This document shows positions 30,104-39,115 of a DNA stretch of 46,923 nucleotides, in pieces; position 1 is the stretch's first letter, and each line of letters starts with the position of its first letter. A program made the translations under genes and the position numbers. The notes under the pieces are model-generated. The model made no database searches. It was not told where the DNA came from and saw only the letters and a list, made by a program, of their open reading frames with translations. Source of the stretch: Phycisphaerae bacterium (GTDB lineage: Bacteria > Planctomycetota > Phycisphaerae > UBA1845); NCBI GenBank assembly GCA_029260115.1, contig JAJDDW010000084.1:1-46923 (forward strand), in the 5' to 3' direction.

Positions 30104-32308
30104 ATGAGTATAGCGCCAAATACAATACACGATCAAACGGACATGCCAATGGACCAACAAGGTGGAGGCGAGGGGACTGGGCCCATGCTAACGCCTGGCG
30201 ATGTGGTGTCTATGCTACGCCGCAGGACGTTGTTGATCTGTTTGTTGACCATATTGTTCTCGCTGCTGACTTTGGGCGGCTTTTCAACTTGGTGGGTTTA
30301 CTTTCCAGGTTTTCGTTCTGAATGCCTAATCGAGTGTATATCAAATATTCCGGAAACTGAATTATCTACGGGGCAGGATGTGCCGCGTGAGGAAGAGCAC
30401 GCACGCTTCGTCATGTCGCAGGCCGTACTGCTCAAGAGCCAGACGGTGCTTGCAGAAGTGCTGAAGGTCAGTGCGGTGCGTGAAACGAATTGGTTTAAGG
30501 GAATAACGAATAATGAGCATTTGCTCAAGTTGACGGAAGAGTTACGCGCATCGCCAGTACGTGGTACAAACTTCATCAAGGTTACGATTCTATGCAAAGA
30601 CCCGCGCGATCCAGCGGTGATTATCAACGAAGTTGTGACGCAATGGCTATCTTCAGTAAAGAGACGTTCTGCGGAAAACTTTGCTTCTAAGGCGTTGTTG
30701 GATGCGCAGGAGCAACAGACGCTATTGGACAGACAAATCGAAAGTAAGCGCGGGGCTTTAGCGGAGTTAGCCGCTCGTTTGCCGGCTGGGGCGGTGGACA
30801 ATCCTGCTAATAATATAGTGGCACAAAACGTAGCGCAGTATGGAGCGCAAGCGGCGCAGATTGGATTGGAACTTTCGCAACTAGCGCAGTATCGTCAGAT
30901 ATATAATGATCCGAATGGGGTGGCTGTCACGGCTGAGGATCGAACGATTGTGGAGCAAGACCCTCAGGTGGCAGAGCTTGCGCGGGCGCTTTTCTTGCTG
31001 GAACAGCAGAAGACGGCGGACCTGGAGACTTATGGTCCATCGCATAAGGTGATAAAACAGATAGATGCGCAGATTACTGCGTCGGAGGAGAAGCTAGCCT
31101 CTAGGCGGCAGGAAATTCTTCTGCAGCGGCGTAATGATATTCGCGAGGCGACCAACGCTGCGTATGCCAATTCGCAGCATTCGCTACTTACCACGCAGGA
31201 AAACGTGGCCCGTGCAGAGGCTGCGATGCAGGATCAGGATGATTTATTGCGTCAGTATCGCACGCTCGTGCAAGAGATTGATCAGTTATTGTTATATCGT
31301 GTGCAATTGGAAGAGTTTATTAAGAGTCGAAGCCGTGTGGTGCGTCGGCAAGCTGCGGTGAATGTGAACGTGGTTCAGCCGGCGTCTGATCCGCTTGAGC
31401 AGACGAGTCCTTCGATCTTTTTGCTACCGTTTGGAATTTTCATGTCAATTTTATTGCCCATGGCGATTGCTATCGGCTTAGAATTTTTAGATAAGTCGGT
31501 GCGTTCTCCTCAGGATGTTTCTAGACATCTTGATGTGGCGCTGCTTGGCGTGATTCCAGATACGGACGATGAGGAGGTTTCGATCGAGCGGGTGGAGACG
31601 GCTGTCCGTGATGCGCCAATGTCAATGGTAGCTGAGGCGTTTCGTCGGGTGCGTGCTAATTTGCAGTTCAGTTGCCCGGCTGATGGTCAGCGGGTGGTGA
31701 TCGTGACAAGTCCGCTGCCTAATGATGGACGCACGACGATTGCGGTGAACTTGGCCATGACGACCGCGCAGGCTGGTCGACGGGTGCTGCTTATCGATGC
31801 TAATTTCCGTCGTCCCTGCTTAGATAAGATTTTTACTGCGGCGAGCCAAGAAGGGCTGAGCAGTCTGCTTATTGGTGAGGGGCAGCTAGACCGGGTGGTG
31901 TGTCGGACGGATGTTGCAAACCTTGATGTGCTTTTTGCTGGTCGCGTGCCGCCTAATCCGGCGGAACTGTTGGGAAGTTCTTATTTTCATAAGCTGATTA
32001 AGGATGCCTCGGCTACATATGATCAGGTGATTATCGATACGCCACCTATTCTCATCGCTTCAGACGCTGCGGTGCTGGCGTCGGTGGCTGATGGTGTTAT
32101 TCTGGTGCTACGAGCGACGGCTAATTCGCGCGGGATTGCGCGGCGTGCGCTGGGATTATTGTCAGATGTTGGGGCGCATTTGTTTGGTGCGGTGTTGAAT
32201 GCCGCGCCAGTGACGCGGGGTGGATACTTCCGCGAGCAATTGCGTAGTTATTATGACTATCAGGTAGAGGTGGGCTCTTCGCCGTCGGGATTACCTAAGG
32301 ACGCGTGA
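30104..32308 (+). CDS. Wzz/Wzc-type polysaccharide co-polymerase with BY-kinase-like ATPase domain
   Basis: A 734-residue inner-membrane protein. Helix one ('LICLLTILFSLLTLGGFSTWW') and helix two ('IFLLPFGIFMSILLPMAIAI') frame a periplasmic Wzz domain with long coiled coils (residues about 75-430). The C-terminal cytoplasmic domain has Walker A' 'VLLIDANFRRP' and Walker B 'QVIIDTPPIL'. In Walker A, 'SPLPNDGRTT', the invariant Lys is Arg543. A modest C-terminal Tyr group ('GGYFREQLRSYYDYQ') follows. Normal family members control chain length and autophosphorylate on Tyr; the Lys change makes kinase activity uncertain. AAGAAAG precedes the ATG. Part of the EPS operon. Confidence 0.88.
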   Translation: MSIAPNTIHDQTDMPMDQQGGGEGTGPMLTPGDVVSMLRRRTLLICLLTILFSLLTLGGFSTWWVYFPGFRSECLIECISNIPETELSTGQDVPREEEHARFVMSQAVLLKSQTVLAEVLKVSAVRETNWFKGITNNEHLLKLTEELRASPVRGTNFIKVTILCKDPRDPAVIINEVVTQWLSSVKRRSAENFASKALLDAQEQQTLLDRQIESKRGALAELAARLPAGAVDNPANNIVAQNVAQYGAQAAQIGLELSQLAQYRQIYNDPNGVAVTAEDRTIVEQDPQVAELARALFLLEQQKTADLETYGPSHKVIKQIDAQITASEEKLASRRQEILLQRRNDIREATNAAYANSQHSLLTTQENVARAEAAMQDQDDLLRQYRTLVQEIDQLLLYRVQLEEFIKSRSRVVRRQAAVNVNVVQPASDPLEQTSPSIFLLPFGIFMSILLPMAIAIGLEFLDKSVRSPQDVSRHLDVALLGVIPDTDDEEVSIERVETAVRDAPMSMVAEAFRRVRANLQFSCPADGQRVVIVTSPLPNDGRTTIAVNLAMTTAQAGRRVLLIDANFRRPCLDKIFTAASQEGLSSLLIGEGQLDRVVCRTDVANLDVLFAGRVPPNPAELLGSSYFHKLIKDASATYDQVIIDTPPILIASDAAVLASVADGVILVLRATANSRGIARRALGLLSDVGAHLFGAVLNAAPVTRGGYFREQLRSYYDYQVEVGSSPSGLPKDA

Positions 32309-32338
32309 GCTTCACGCTTGCATCACGGAATGACTTTC

Positions 32339-33487
32339 ATGCTAAAAGTTAACATGCTCGACCTTTCTGGTGAGTACGACATTTTTAGAGATAAAGTGCG
32401 CGAGGCTGTCGATGAGGTGCTAGAGAGTCAGCAGTTTATTAACGGTCCTGCGGTGAAAGAATTGGAACAGGCGCTGGCTTCGCGGGTGGGGGTGACGCAT
32501 GGTATCGCGATTAGTAGCGGAACGGATGCGCTGCTGTGTGCGTTGATGGCGATAGGTATTGGCGCGGGCGACGAAGTTATATTGCCTTCTTTTACATTTT
32601 TTGCCACGGCTGGGGTTGTTGCGCGGCTGGGCGCTACGCCGGTTTTTGTGGATGTTGACGAGGCTACGTTTAATATCGATCCGTCGCTTGTTGAAAAGGC
32701 GATCACTTCGAATACGCGTGCGATTATTGTGGTTCATTTGTTCGGTCAATGTGCGGATATGGACGCGATTAATCGTGTCGCAAAGGCTCATGGCGTTAAG
32801 GTTGTGGAAGATGCGGCTCAGGCGATTGACGCGACGTATGGCGACAAGAAAGCTGGGAACTTGGCGGATGTCGCTAGCTTGTCATTTTATCCCACGAAGA
32901 ACCTGGGCGGATTTGGCGAGGGTGGACTCATTTTGACGAATGATGATGCGCTGGCTGAGGTGGCGCGATCGCTTCGTAATCATGGCGAATCTTCGAGATA
33001 TCATCACGATCGAGTCGGCGGGAATTTTCGATTAGATACGATGAAGGCCGCTATCTTGATGGTAAAACTGAATCATCTTAATGAGTTTACGCAGCGTCGT
33101 CAGGCGAATGCCGCAGCTTATGATATGGGGCTGGCGAATTCTTTCGTGACACCGCCGAAGATGATGGCTAAGTGCTCGCATGTGTATCATCAGTATACGA
33201 TTAAAACGCCACGTCGAGACGAGTTGCAAGCACATTTGAGTCGTCAGGGTGTGGGGTCTGGGATTTATTATCCGGTTCCGCTCCATCTGCAGGCGTGCTT
33301 TGCCTCGTTAGGATATGGGCCTGGAAGCTTGCCGGTGACGGAGCGACTGGTAAAAGAGGTGCTGTCATTGCCGTGTCACCCAATGCTCAGCGAAGAAGAT
33401 GTGAACCATGTGATGGCTTCTATTTTGAGCTGCGATCAAGCGTGTGATGATTTGGATCGCTTATCTACGGGATGCGCCGAAGCGTGA
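32339..33487 (+). CDS. DegT/DnrJ/EryC1/StrS-family sugar aminotransferase
   Basis: A 382-residue PLP enzyme that transaminates keto-sugar nucleotides for surface polysaccharides. Conserved parts: 'ESQQFINGPAVKELEQ', 'GIAISSGTDALLCALMA', 'DEVILPSFTFFATAGVVARLGATPVFVDVD', 'VVEDAAQAIDATYG', and the PLP Lys in 'SFYPTKNLGGFGEGG', then 'RNHGESSRYHHDRVGGNFRLD'. I chose ATG 32339, at family-like distance from the N terminus; ATG 32330 and a TTG at 32318 are possible. It is 30 nt after the Wzc-like gene. It can act with the adjacent SDR in nucleotide-sugar supply. Confidence 0.9.
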   Translation: MLKVNMLDLSGEYDIFRDKVREAVDEVLESQQFINGPAVKELEQALASRVGVTHGIAISSGTDALLCALMAIGIGAGDEVILPSFTFFATAGVVARLGATPVFVDVDEATFNIDPSLVEKAITSNTRAIIVVHLFGQCADMDAINRVAKAHGVKVVEDAAQAIDATYGDKKAGNLADVASLSFYPTKNLGGFGEGGLILTNDDALAEVARSLRNHGESSRYHHDRVGGNFRLDTMKAAILMVKLNHLNEFTQRRQANAAAYDMGLANSFVTPPKMMAKCSHVYHQYTIKTPRRDELQAHLSRQGVGSGIYYPVPLHLQACFASLGYGPGSLPVTERLVKEVLSLPCHPMLSEEDVNHVMASILSCDQACDDLDRLSTGCAEA

Positions 33488-33549
33488 TGAAGCGTTTCGT
33501 TCATGCCAGCTGCGTAGTAAGTTGACAAATTGACTATGGAGATTCGTTG

Positions 33550-34497
33550 ATGCGTGTTCTTGTGACAGGGGCTGCTGGTTTTTTGGGAAGCCATTTGTGT
33601 GATCGTCTGCTTAAGGATAAGCACGAAGTGATCGCGGTGGATAACCTTTTTACTGGCTTCAAACGCAATATTTCGCATCTGTTGGGTCGACACGATTTCG
33701 AGTTTGTCCGCCATGATGTGGTGAACCCGATCATGTTTGAAGTGGATTGGATTTTCAATCTAGCCTGCCCCGCTTCACCGGTTCATTATCAATATAATCC
33801 TGTAAAAACTGTCAAGACATCCGTCATGGGCACCCTTAATCTCTTGGGGATGGCTAAGCGCGTCAAAGCTCGCATTCTTCAGGCGTCTACGAGTGAAGTG
33901 TATGGTGATCCGCAGGTACATCCTCAGCCTGAGTCTTATTGGGGGCATGTTAATCCGATCGGTCCGCGGGCTTGTTATGATGAGGGCAAGCGGGTGGCGG
34001 AGACGCTGATGATGGATTATCACAAGCAAAATGGAATCGATACCCGCATCATTCGTATCTTTAATACCTTCGGCCCGCGCATGGCTGTCGGTGACGGGCG
34101 GGTGGCATCTAATTTTATTGTGCAGGCGCTAAAGGGTGAAAAGCTGACGGTGTATGGTGACGGTTCTCAGACCCGCTGTTTTTGTTTCGTCAGTGATATG
34201 GTAGAAGGCATGGTTCGCCTGATGCGGTATGAAGGGGAGGGGTGTCATGAGCCTGTGAACGTTGGTAGTACGGAAGAGCGTTCTATGAACGAACTTGTCG
34301 AATGCATCGGAGCAGCCACGGGGAAAAAGGTGGAAGTTGAGTATTTGCCACTACCGAAAAACGATCCTGTTAGACGCAAGCCTGATACGACGAGAGCCAA
34401 GGAAAGACTCGATTGGCAAGCGACGATTTCTTTAGAGGATGGGCTGCGTCATACCGTCGAGTATTTTAAGGAAATGCTCGCAGGTCAGACTGTTTAG
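33550..34497 (+). CDS. UDP-glucuronate decarboxylase-like SDR (UXS family)
   Basis: A 315-residue extended short-chain dehydrogenase. NAD motif '[16 protein letters not shown]', acidic '[12 protein letters not shown]', '[18 protein letters not shown]', '[10 protein letters not shown]', active-site '[10 protein letters not shown]' (Y-x3-K), and '[10 protein letters not shown]...[13 protein letters not shown]' are characteristic of UDP-glucuronate decarboxylases, which make UDP-xylose from UDP-glucuronate. GGAG at 33538-33541 is 8 nt before ATG 33550; the TTG at 33547 adds only one residue. Last gene of the EPS operon. Other UDP-sugar epimerases remain possible but the 'PASP-x-x-Y' motif favours UXS. 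Confidence 0.88.
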   Translation: MRVLVTGAAGFLGSHLCDRLLKDKHEVIAVDNLFTGFKRNISHLLGRHDFEFVRHDVVNPIMFEVDWIFNLACPASPVHYQYNPVKTVKTSVMGTLNLLGMAKRVKARILQASTSEVYGDPQVHPQPESYWGHVNPIGPRACYDEGKRVAETLMMDYHKQNGIDTRIIRIFNTFGPRMAVGDGRVASNFIVQALKGEKLTVYGDGSQTRCFCFVSDMVEGMVRLMRYEGEGCHEPVNVGSTEERSMNELVECIGAATGKKVEVEYLPLPKNDPVRRKPDTTRAKERLDWQATISLEDGLRHTVEYFKEMLAGQTV

Positions 34498-34660
34498 GCG
34501 TCGAATATCTTCAAGTCTAGGGCGAACCCCCATACCAGCCTATTTCTAGCCATTTCGTCACTCGCATGATAAGCTTAACCGCAATAGTGTTAGCTGTGGA
34601 AACCGGGCGACCAATAGTCTTAGGCGAAAATGGCTAGGACGGTTAGCTATGTGGCCGATA

Positions 34661-34678
34661 CTTATTTAAGGCAATAAG
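34661..34678 (+). promoter_or_regulatory. Small hairpin with a Shine-Dalgarno-like loop before metH
   Basis: CTTATT at 34661-34666 pairs with AATAAG at 34673-34678, with loop TAAGGC containing AAGG. If AAGG is the ribosome site of metH, the stem would modulate access to it. The stem is AT-rich and weak. Confidence 0.3.
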
Positions 34679-34684
34679 CTGAGT

Positions 34685-37600
34685 TTGGGGCTGTCTTATA
34701 TCTTGTGTAAGCGAGTAAACGAATTGAATATCATTGAATGTAGTCGAGAACGAGTTCTGGTCCTGGATGGGGCGATGGGGACGGCTGTTCAACAGCTAGA
34801 TTTGTCGCTCGACGAGTATCTTGGGCATGAAAATTGTACGGATATTATTGTTGAGACCGTGCCGGACAAAGTTCTTGAAATTCACCGATCATTCTTGGCT
34901 GTGGGTTGTGATGGTGTGCTGAGCAATACGTTCGGGGCGAACAAAATTGTACTCGGCGATTTTGGCATTTCGGATAAAACTTACGCGCTTAATAAAAAGG
35001 CTGCGGAGATTGCACGGCAGGCGTGCGATGAATTCAGTAAGCCTAATCGTCCGAGATTTGTGTTGGGTTCGATGGGGCCTGGCACGAAGCTGCCTACGCT
35101 TGGTCATACAACGTGGGATGAGCTGGTCGACAGTTATACCGAGCAGGTTCGCGGTCTGTTGGATGGTGGCGTTGATGCGCTGCTGATCGAAACCTGTCAG
35201 GATATATTACAAGCGAAATCTGCGGTGGTCGCTGCGATTGATGCGATGCGCGAAAAGCAGCGTCGCGTACCTATCATATGCACTATCACGATCGAGACGA
35301 CGGGCACGATGTTGATCGGGACGGAAGTTGCTGCGGCGCTCACTGCGTTGCAGGTTTACGATGAGATCGAGGGCATTGGTCTAAATTGTGCGACAGGTCC
35401 GCAAGAGATGAGCGAGCATGTTAGACACCTAAGCTCGCATTGCGATCGCGCGCTAGTCGTACAGCCTAACGCAGGATTGCCACAGCTTGTTGATGGTAAG
35501 CCGTATTATTCGCTCACGCCGAAGGAGCTAGCGAAATGGCTGGTCGAGTTTGTTGATGTGGATGGTGTGAATATCGTTGGCGGTTGTTGCGGGACGACGC
35601 CGGAGCACTTAGCCGCGGTGGTTGATGCGATGGAAGGGCGCAAGCCCAAGTTGCGTAATGTGCAGACTGAGCCTGCTGTTAGCAGTATGTATCAGTCTGT
35701 AACGCTTCATCAAGAAAACGCGGTGCTAGCCATCGGTGAGCGAACCAACGCGAATGGTTCTAAGAAATTTCGTGAGTTGTTAGCGGCGGAAGATATTGAC
35801 GGCATGGTGAGTGTTGCGCGTGAGCAGGTGAGGCATGGCAGTCACTTGCTTGATGTTTGTGCCGCGTATGTGGGGCGTGACGAAACGCAGGATATGACCA
35901 CGCTGCTCAAACGCTTGGTGGCTGATGTGACTGTGCCTCTGGTGATTGATAGTACCGAGGTCGAAGTTGTCGAGGCATCGCTTAAACTGGCTGGCGGAAA
36001 ATGTATTATCAACTCGATTAATCTTGAAGATGGCGAAGAAAAACTCGATCGTCTTTGTTTATTAGCCAAGCGTCATGGGGCGGCGTTGGTTGCGCTGACA
36101 ATCGACGAAGAGGGGATGGCTAAGACGGCGGATCGTAAGGTGGCGGTGGCTAAGCGTATTTACGATTTGGCTACTGGGCACGGCGTTCATCCCTGCGATC
36201 TGATTTTCGATCCGCTCACTTTTACCATATGCACTGGCGTCGAGGATGATCGAGCGCTGGGACACGCCACGCTCGAATCGCTGCAACGCATCAAGGAAGT
36301 GTGTCTGAGTAGTCATACTTTGTTGGGATTAAGTAATATTAGCTTTGGCATAAAGCCTCCGGCTCGTCGTGTGCTCAATAGTGTGTTTTTGCACCATGCG
36401 CGGGAGTCCGGACTAGATGCCGCAATCATGCACACGACTGGAATTTTGCCGTTGTATAAAATCGACGATGCACACCGTAAGCTTGCAGAGGATTTGATCT
36501 ATGACCGCCGTCATGAAGGTTACGATCCGTTGCATGAATTACTTCGTGCGTTTGAGGACGTGGAGACTGTTGCGGCGGCTAACCGCGAACGGCCGGAACG
36601 GGTGGAAGATAGGCTAAAACAACGCATTATTAACGGTGACCGGGTCGATCTCGAAGATGATCTCGATGAAGCGATGCTAACATATCCGGCGCTAGCGATT
36701 ATTAATGAAATTCTGTTGGATGGCATGAAAACGGTGGGCGACCTTTTCGGGGCGGGGCAGATGCAGTTGCCGTTTGTGTTGCAGTCGGCTGAGACGATGA
36801 AAGCTTCGGTGCGGCATCTTGAACCGTTCATGGAAAAATCCGACGGCGATTCTAAGGGGGTTATGGTCTTGGCTACCGTGCGCGGCGATGTGCATGATAT
36901 TGGTAAAAACTTAGTTGACATCATTCTTAGTAATAATGGCTATACAGTACATAATCTTGGCATTAAGCAGCCGATCAATAGTATTATCGACGCAGCTCAG
37001 AAGTTTCATGCGGATGCCATCGGGATGTCAGGTTTGCTGGTGAAGTCTACCGTTGTGATGCGTGAAAACTTAGCCGTGCTTAACGAGCGGCAGATCGCGA
37101 CCCCGGTTGTGTTGGGCGGGGCCGCGCTCACACGAAAATATGTCGAGCAGGATTTAAGGCCTGAGTATGCGGGGTCGCTGTTTTATGCCAAAGATGCTTT
37201 TGCGGGATTGGATTTGATGGATCGGATTGCCGCTGGGGAGACGGCGTCGGCTGATGCGGTTCAACGACAATCCGCGATGAAAGTATCCGCGGTGGATGGT
37301 GGGGATACGTCTAGCGAGGATGAGGCTGCTGTGGGTAGTGTTCACGACGAGGCGGCTGAGCGACATGGTTATGCGCCGCCAGTTTCAAATATATCGCGCG
37401 ATGAGCCAGTGCCAACACCGCCGTTTTGGGGTTCTCGGGTAATTGAACATATCGATCCCAGAGCTGCGGCTGCCTATATTAATGAGAATATGCTTTTTCA
37501 TGTGCAGTGGCAGTATCGCAAACAGCAGCGGACGCGAGAAGAATTTGCCAAGTATATCAACGACGAAGTGCGTCCAGTTTTTCGGGAATTGTTAGCTACC

Positions 37601-38206
37601 TGCGTGAAGGACGACATCTTAAAATTACAGGCCGTTTACGGTTATTGGCCCGCGCAGTCGGATGCGGATCAGTTAATCATTTACGATCCAGAGGATCGCA
37701 GTCAGAAGATCGCGCGGTTTGAATTTCCGCGCATGGGCAAAGCGCCGTATTGGTGTATTAGCGATTTCTTTAAGCCTGTTGGCTCTGGTATTTACGACGT
37801 AGTGGCGTTTAGCGTAGTGACCGCCGGTCGTCGCGTGAGCGAGGTAGCGCGGGATTGGTTTGAGCGGGATCGCTATAAAGATTATCTGCACATTCACGGC
37901 TTGGGTGTGGAGATGGCTGAGGCGCTGGCTGAGTACATTCACAAGCAGATTCGCATGGAGTGGGGGATCGCCGACCAAGATGCCCGCGATAAGCAAGAGA
38001 TTTTCAAGCAGCGCTATCAGGGGAGTCGGTACAGCTTTGGCTATCCTGCGTGCCCGCGACTTGAGGACCAGCTTAAACTTTGGCCTATATTAAAGCCCGG
38101 TCGCATCGGCATGACGCTAAGCGAGGAATTTCAGCTTGAGCCTGAACAGAGCACGACCGCGCTCATTGTCCATCACAAACAGGCGAAGTATTTCAACGTA
38201 CGATAA
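34685..38206 (+). CDS. metH: Cobalamin-dependent methionine synthase
   Basis: A full-length four-module enzyme (about 1173 residues) that transfers methyl from methyltetrahydrofolate to homocysteine via cobalamin. Homocysteine domain: 'VLDGAMGTAVQQL', 'GLNCATGP', zinc Cys in 'GGCCGTTPEH'. Pterin domain: 'AIGERTNANGSKKFRELL', 'LLDVCAAYVGRD', 'SINLEDGEE'. Cap plus B12 domain: 'RGDVHDIGKNLV' (His737 is the lower cobalt ligand). Activation domain: 'YQGSRYSFGYPACP', 'LSEEFQLEPEQST'. The start is unclear: I give TTG 34685; TTG 34724 or CTG 34679 (7 nt after AAGG) are possible, and no in-frame ATG fits. I see no cobalamin or SAM riboswitch in the 187-nt leader. Confidence 0.95.
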   Translation: MGLSYILCKRVNELNIIECSRERVLVLDGAMGTAVQQLDLSLDEYLGHENCTDIIVETVPDKVLEIHRSFLAVGCDGVLSNTFGANKIVLGDFGISDKTYALNKKAAEIARQACDEFSKPNRPRFVLGSMGPGTKLPTLGHTTWDELVDSYTEQVRGLLDGGVDALLIETCQDILQAKSAVVAAIDAMREKQRRVPIICTITIETTGTMLIGTEVAAALTALQVYDEIEGIGLNCATGPQEMSEHVRHLSSHCDRALVVQPNAGLPQLVDGKPYYSLTPKELAKWLVEFVDVDGVNIVGGCCGTTPEHLAAVVDAMEGRKPKLRNVQTEPAVSSMYQSVTLHQENAVLAIGERTNANGSKKFRELLAAEDIDGMVSVAREQVRHGSHLLDVCAAYVGRDETQDMTTLLKRLVADVTVPLVIDSTEVEVVEASLKLAGGKCIINSINLEDGEEKLDRLCLLAKRHGAALVALTIDEEGMAKTADRKVAVAKRIYDLATGHGVHPCDLIFDPLTFTICTGVEDDRALGHATLESLQRIKEVCLSSHTLLGLSNISFGIKPPARRVLNSVFLHHARESGLDAAIMHTTGILPLYKIDDAHRKLAEDLIYDRRHEGYDPLHELLRAFEDVETVAAANRERPERVEDRLKQRIINGDRVDLEDDLDEAMLTYPALAIINEILLDGMKTVGDLFGAGQMQLPFVLQSAETMKASVRHLEPFMEKSDGDSKGVMVLATVRGDVHDIGKNLVDIILSNNGYTVHNLGIKQPINSIIDAAQKFHADAIGMSGLLVKSTVVMRENLAVLNERQIATPVVLGGAALTRKYVEQDLRPEYAGSLFYAKDAFAGLDLMDRIAAGETASADAVQRQSAMKVSAVDGGDTSSEDEAAVGSVHDEAAERHGYAPPVSNISRDEPVPTPPFWGSRVIEHIDPRAAAAYINENMLFHVQWQYRKQQRTREEFAKYINDEVRPVFRELLATCVKDDILKLQAVYGYWPAQSDADQLIIYDPEDRSQKIARFEFPRMGKAPYWCISDFFKPVGSGIYDVVAFSVVTAGRRVSEVARDWFERDRYKDYLHIHGLGVEMAEALAEYIHKQIRMEWGIADQDARDKQEIFKQRYQGSRYSFGYPACPRLEDQLKLWPILKPGRIGMTLSEEFQLEPEQSTTALIVHHKQAKYFNVR

Positions 38207-38407
38207 ATCTGCGACAAGCTCGCGATAGCCCTGCGACACGCCTATTACGCTTAGATGCTCAGCTGCGTTGCTATCGGATGTTTTACACTTTACAATTACG
38301 GCCATATTAGCTGGTCCAGTTGATTTAGAAGCCATCGTCGGTCTCTTCGTTTCTTGTCGAGTGTTGTGAGACCATTGCCGATGTTTTCGCCAGCAAGGAG
38401 CCGTAGT

Positions 38408-39115
38408 ATGAAGCTTAGAGATATTACCGCACTAGGATGCTTTTGGGTCGCCGCTACATGTGTTTTCGCGCAAGATAAAAAAATCGATCCGAGCGCCGTA
38501 CCTAAAGACATCAACGCCAAGTTTTTGTCCGAAGACCTCAAACCAGAAGAATGGGTCAATCGATTCGAGATTGAATCCCGCGAAGTTTATGCAAACCGAA
38601 AAGAAATTGTCGGTGCCATCAAGCTGAAACCGGGAGACCGCATTGCTGACATCGGTGCGGGCACAGGACTATTCATCGCTCCCTTTGCCAATGTCGTTGG
38701 CCCCCAAGGCAAAGTCTTCGCTGTCGACATCTCACCGAAGCTCATCGACCACATGAACAAGCGCATCGCAGACGAGGGATTAACCAACGTCAACGTAAAG
38801 CTCTCTAAAGAGAAATCCGCCGAGCTGGCCAGCGCTTCAGTCGATGTGGTTTTTGTCTGCGACACCTACCACCATTTCGAGCACTACAAGGCTATGCTTA
38901 GCTCGATATTCGGTGCCCTGCGACCCGGCGGGCAGCTTATAGTTATCGAATTTGAACGCCTCCCGGAAGTATCGCGTGAGTGGGTACTTGGCCATGTTCG
39001 GGCTGGCAAAGAGACATTTACGAGCGAGATAATAGGAGCTGGCTTTCGCCTTGTTGAGGAAGTGAAGATAACTGGCTTCAAGGAAAATTATTTTCTTCGC
39101 TTCGAAAGGCCGTAA
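38408..39115 (+). CDS. Class I methyltransferase-like protein with a signal peptide
   Basis: A 235-residue protein. Residues 1-21 look like a cleavable signal peptide ('ALGCFWVAATCVFA', then Gln22). The rest is a class I methyltransferase: motif I 'IADIGAGTGLFI' (residues 79-90), 'VFAVDISPKLIDHM', 'VFVCDTYHHFEHY', 'ALRPGGQLIVIEFER'. AAGGAG at 38395-38400 is 7 nt before ATG 38408, which begins exactly at the signal, so the export signal is not an artefact of start choice. SAM is not known to be available outside the cytoplasm, so the location is puzzling. The stop overlaps the next ATG by one base. Confidence 0.8.
   Translation: MKLRDITALGCFWVAATCVFAQDKKIDPSAVPKDINAKFLSEDLKPEEWVNRFEIESREVYANRKEIVGAIKLKPGDRIADIGAGTGLFIAPFANVVGPQGKVFAVDISPKLIDHMNKRIADEGLTNVNVKLSKEKSAELASASVDVVFVCDTYHHFEHYKAMLSSIFGALRPGGQLIVIEFERLPEVSREWVLGHVRAGKETFTSEIIGAGFRLVEEVKITGFKENYFLRFERP

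Noticed and set aside
34498..34684. Cobalamin or SAM riboswitch upstream of metH
   Set aside because: I looked for the B12 box (GCCACTG-like) and SAM-type core and found neither; the leader is short.
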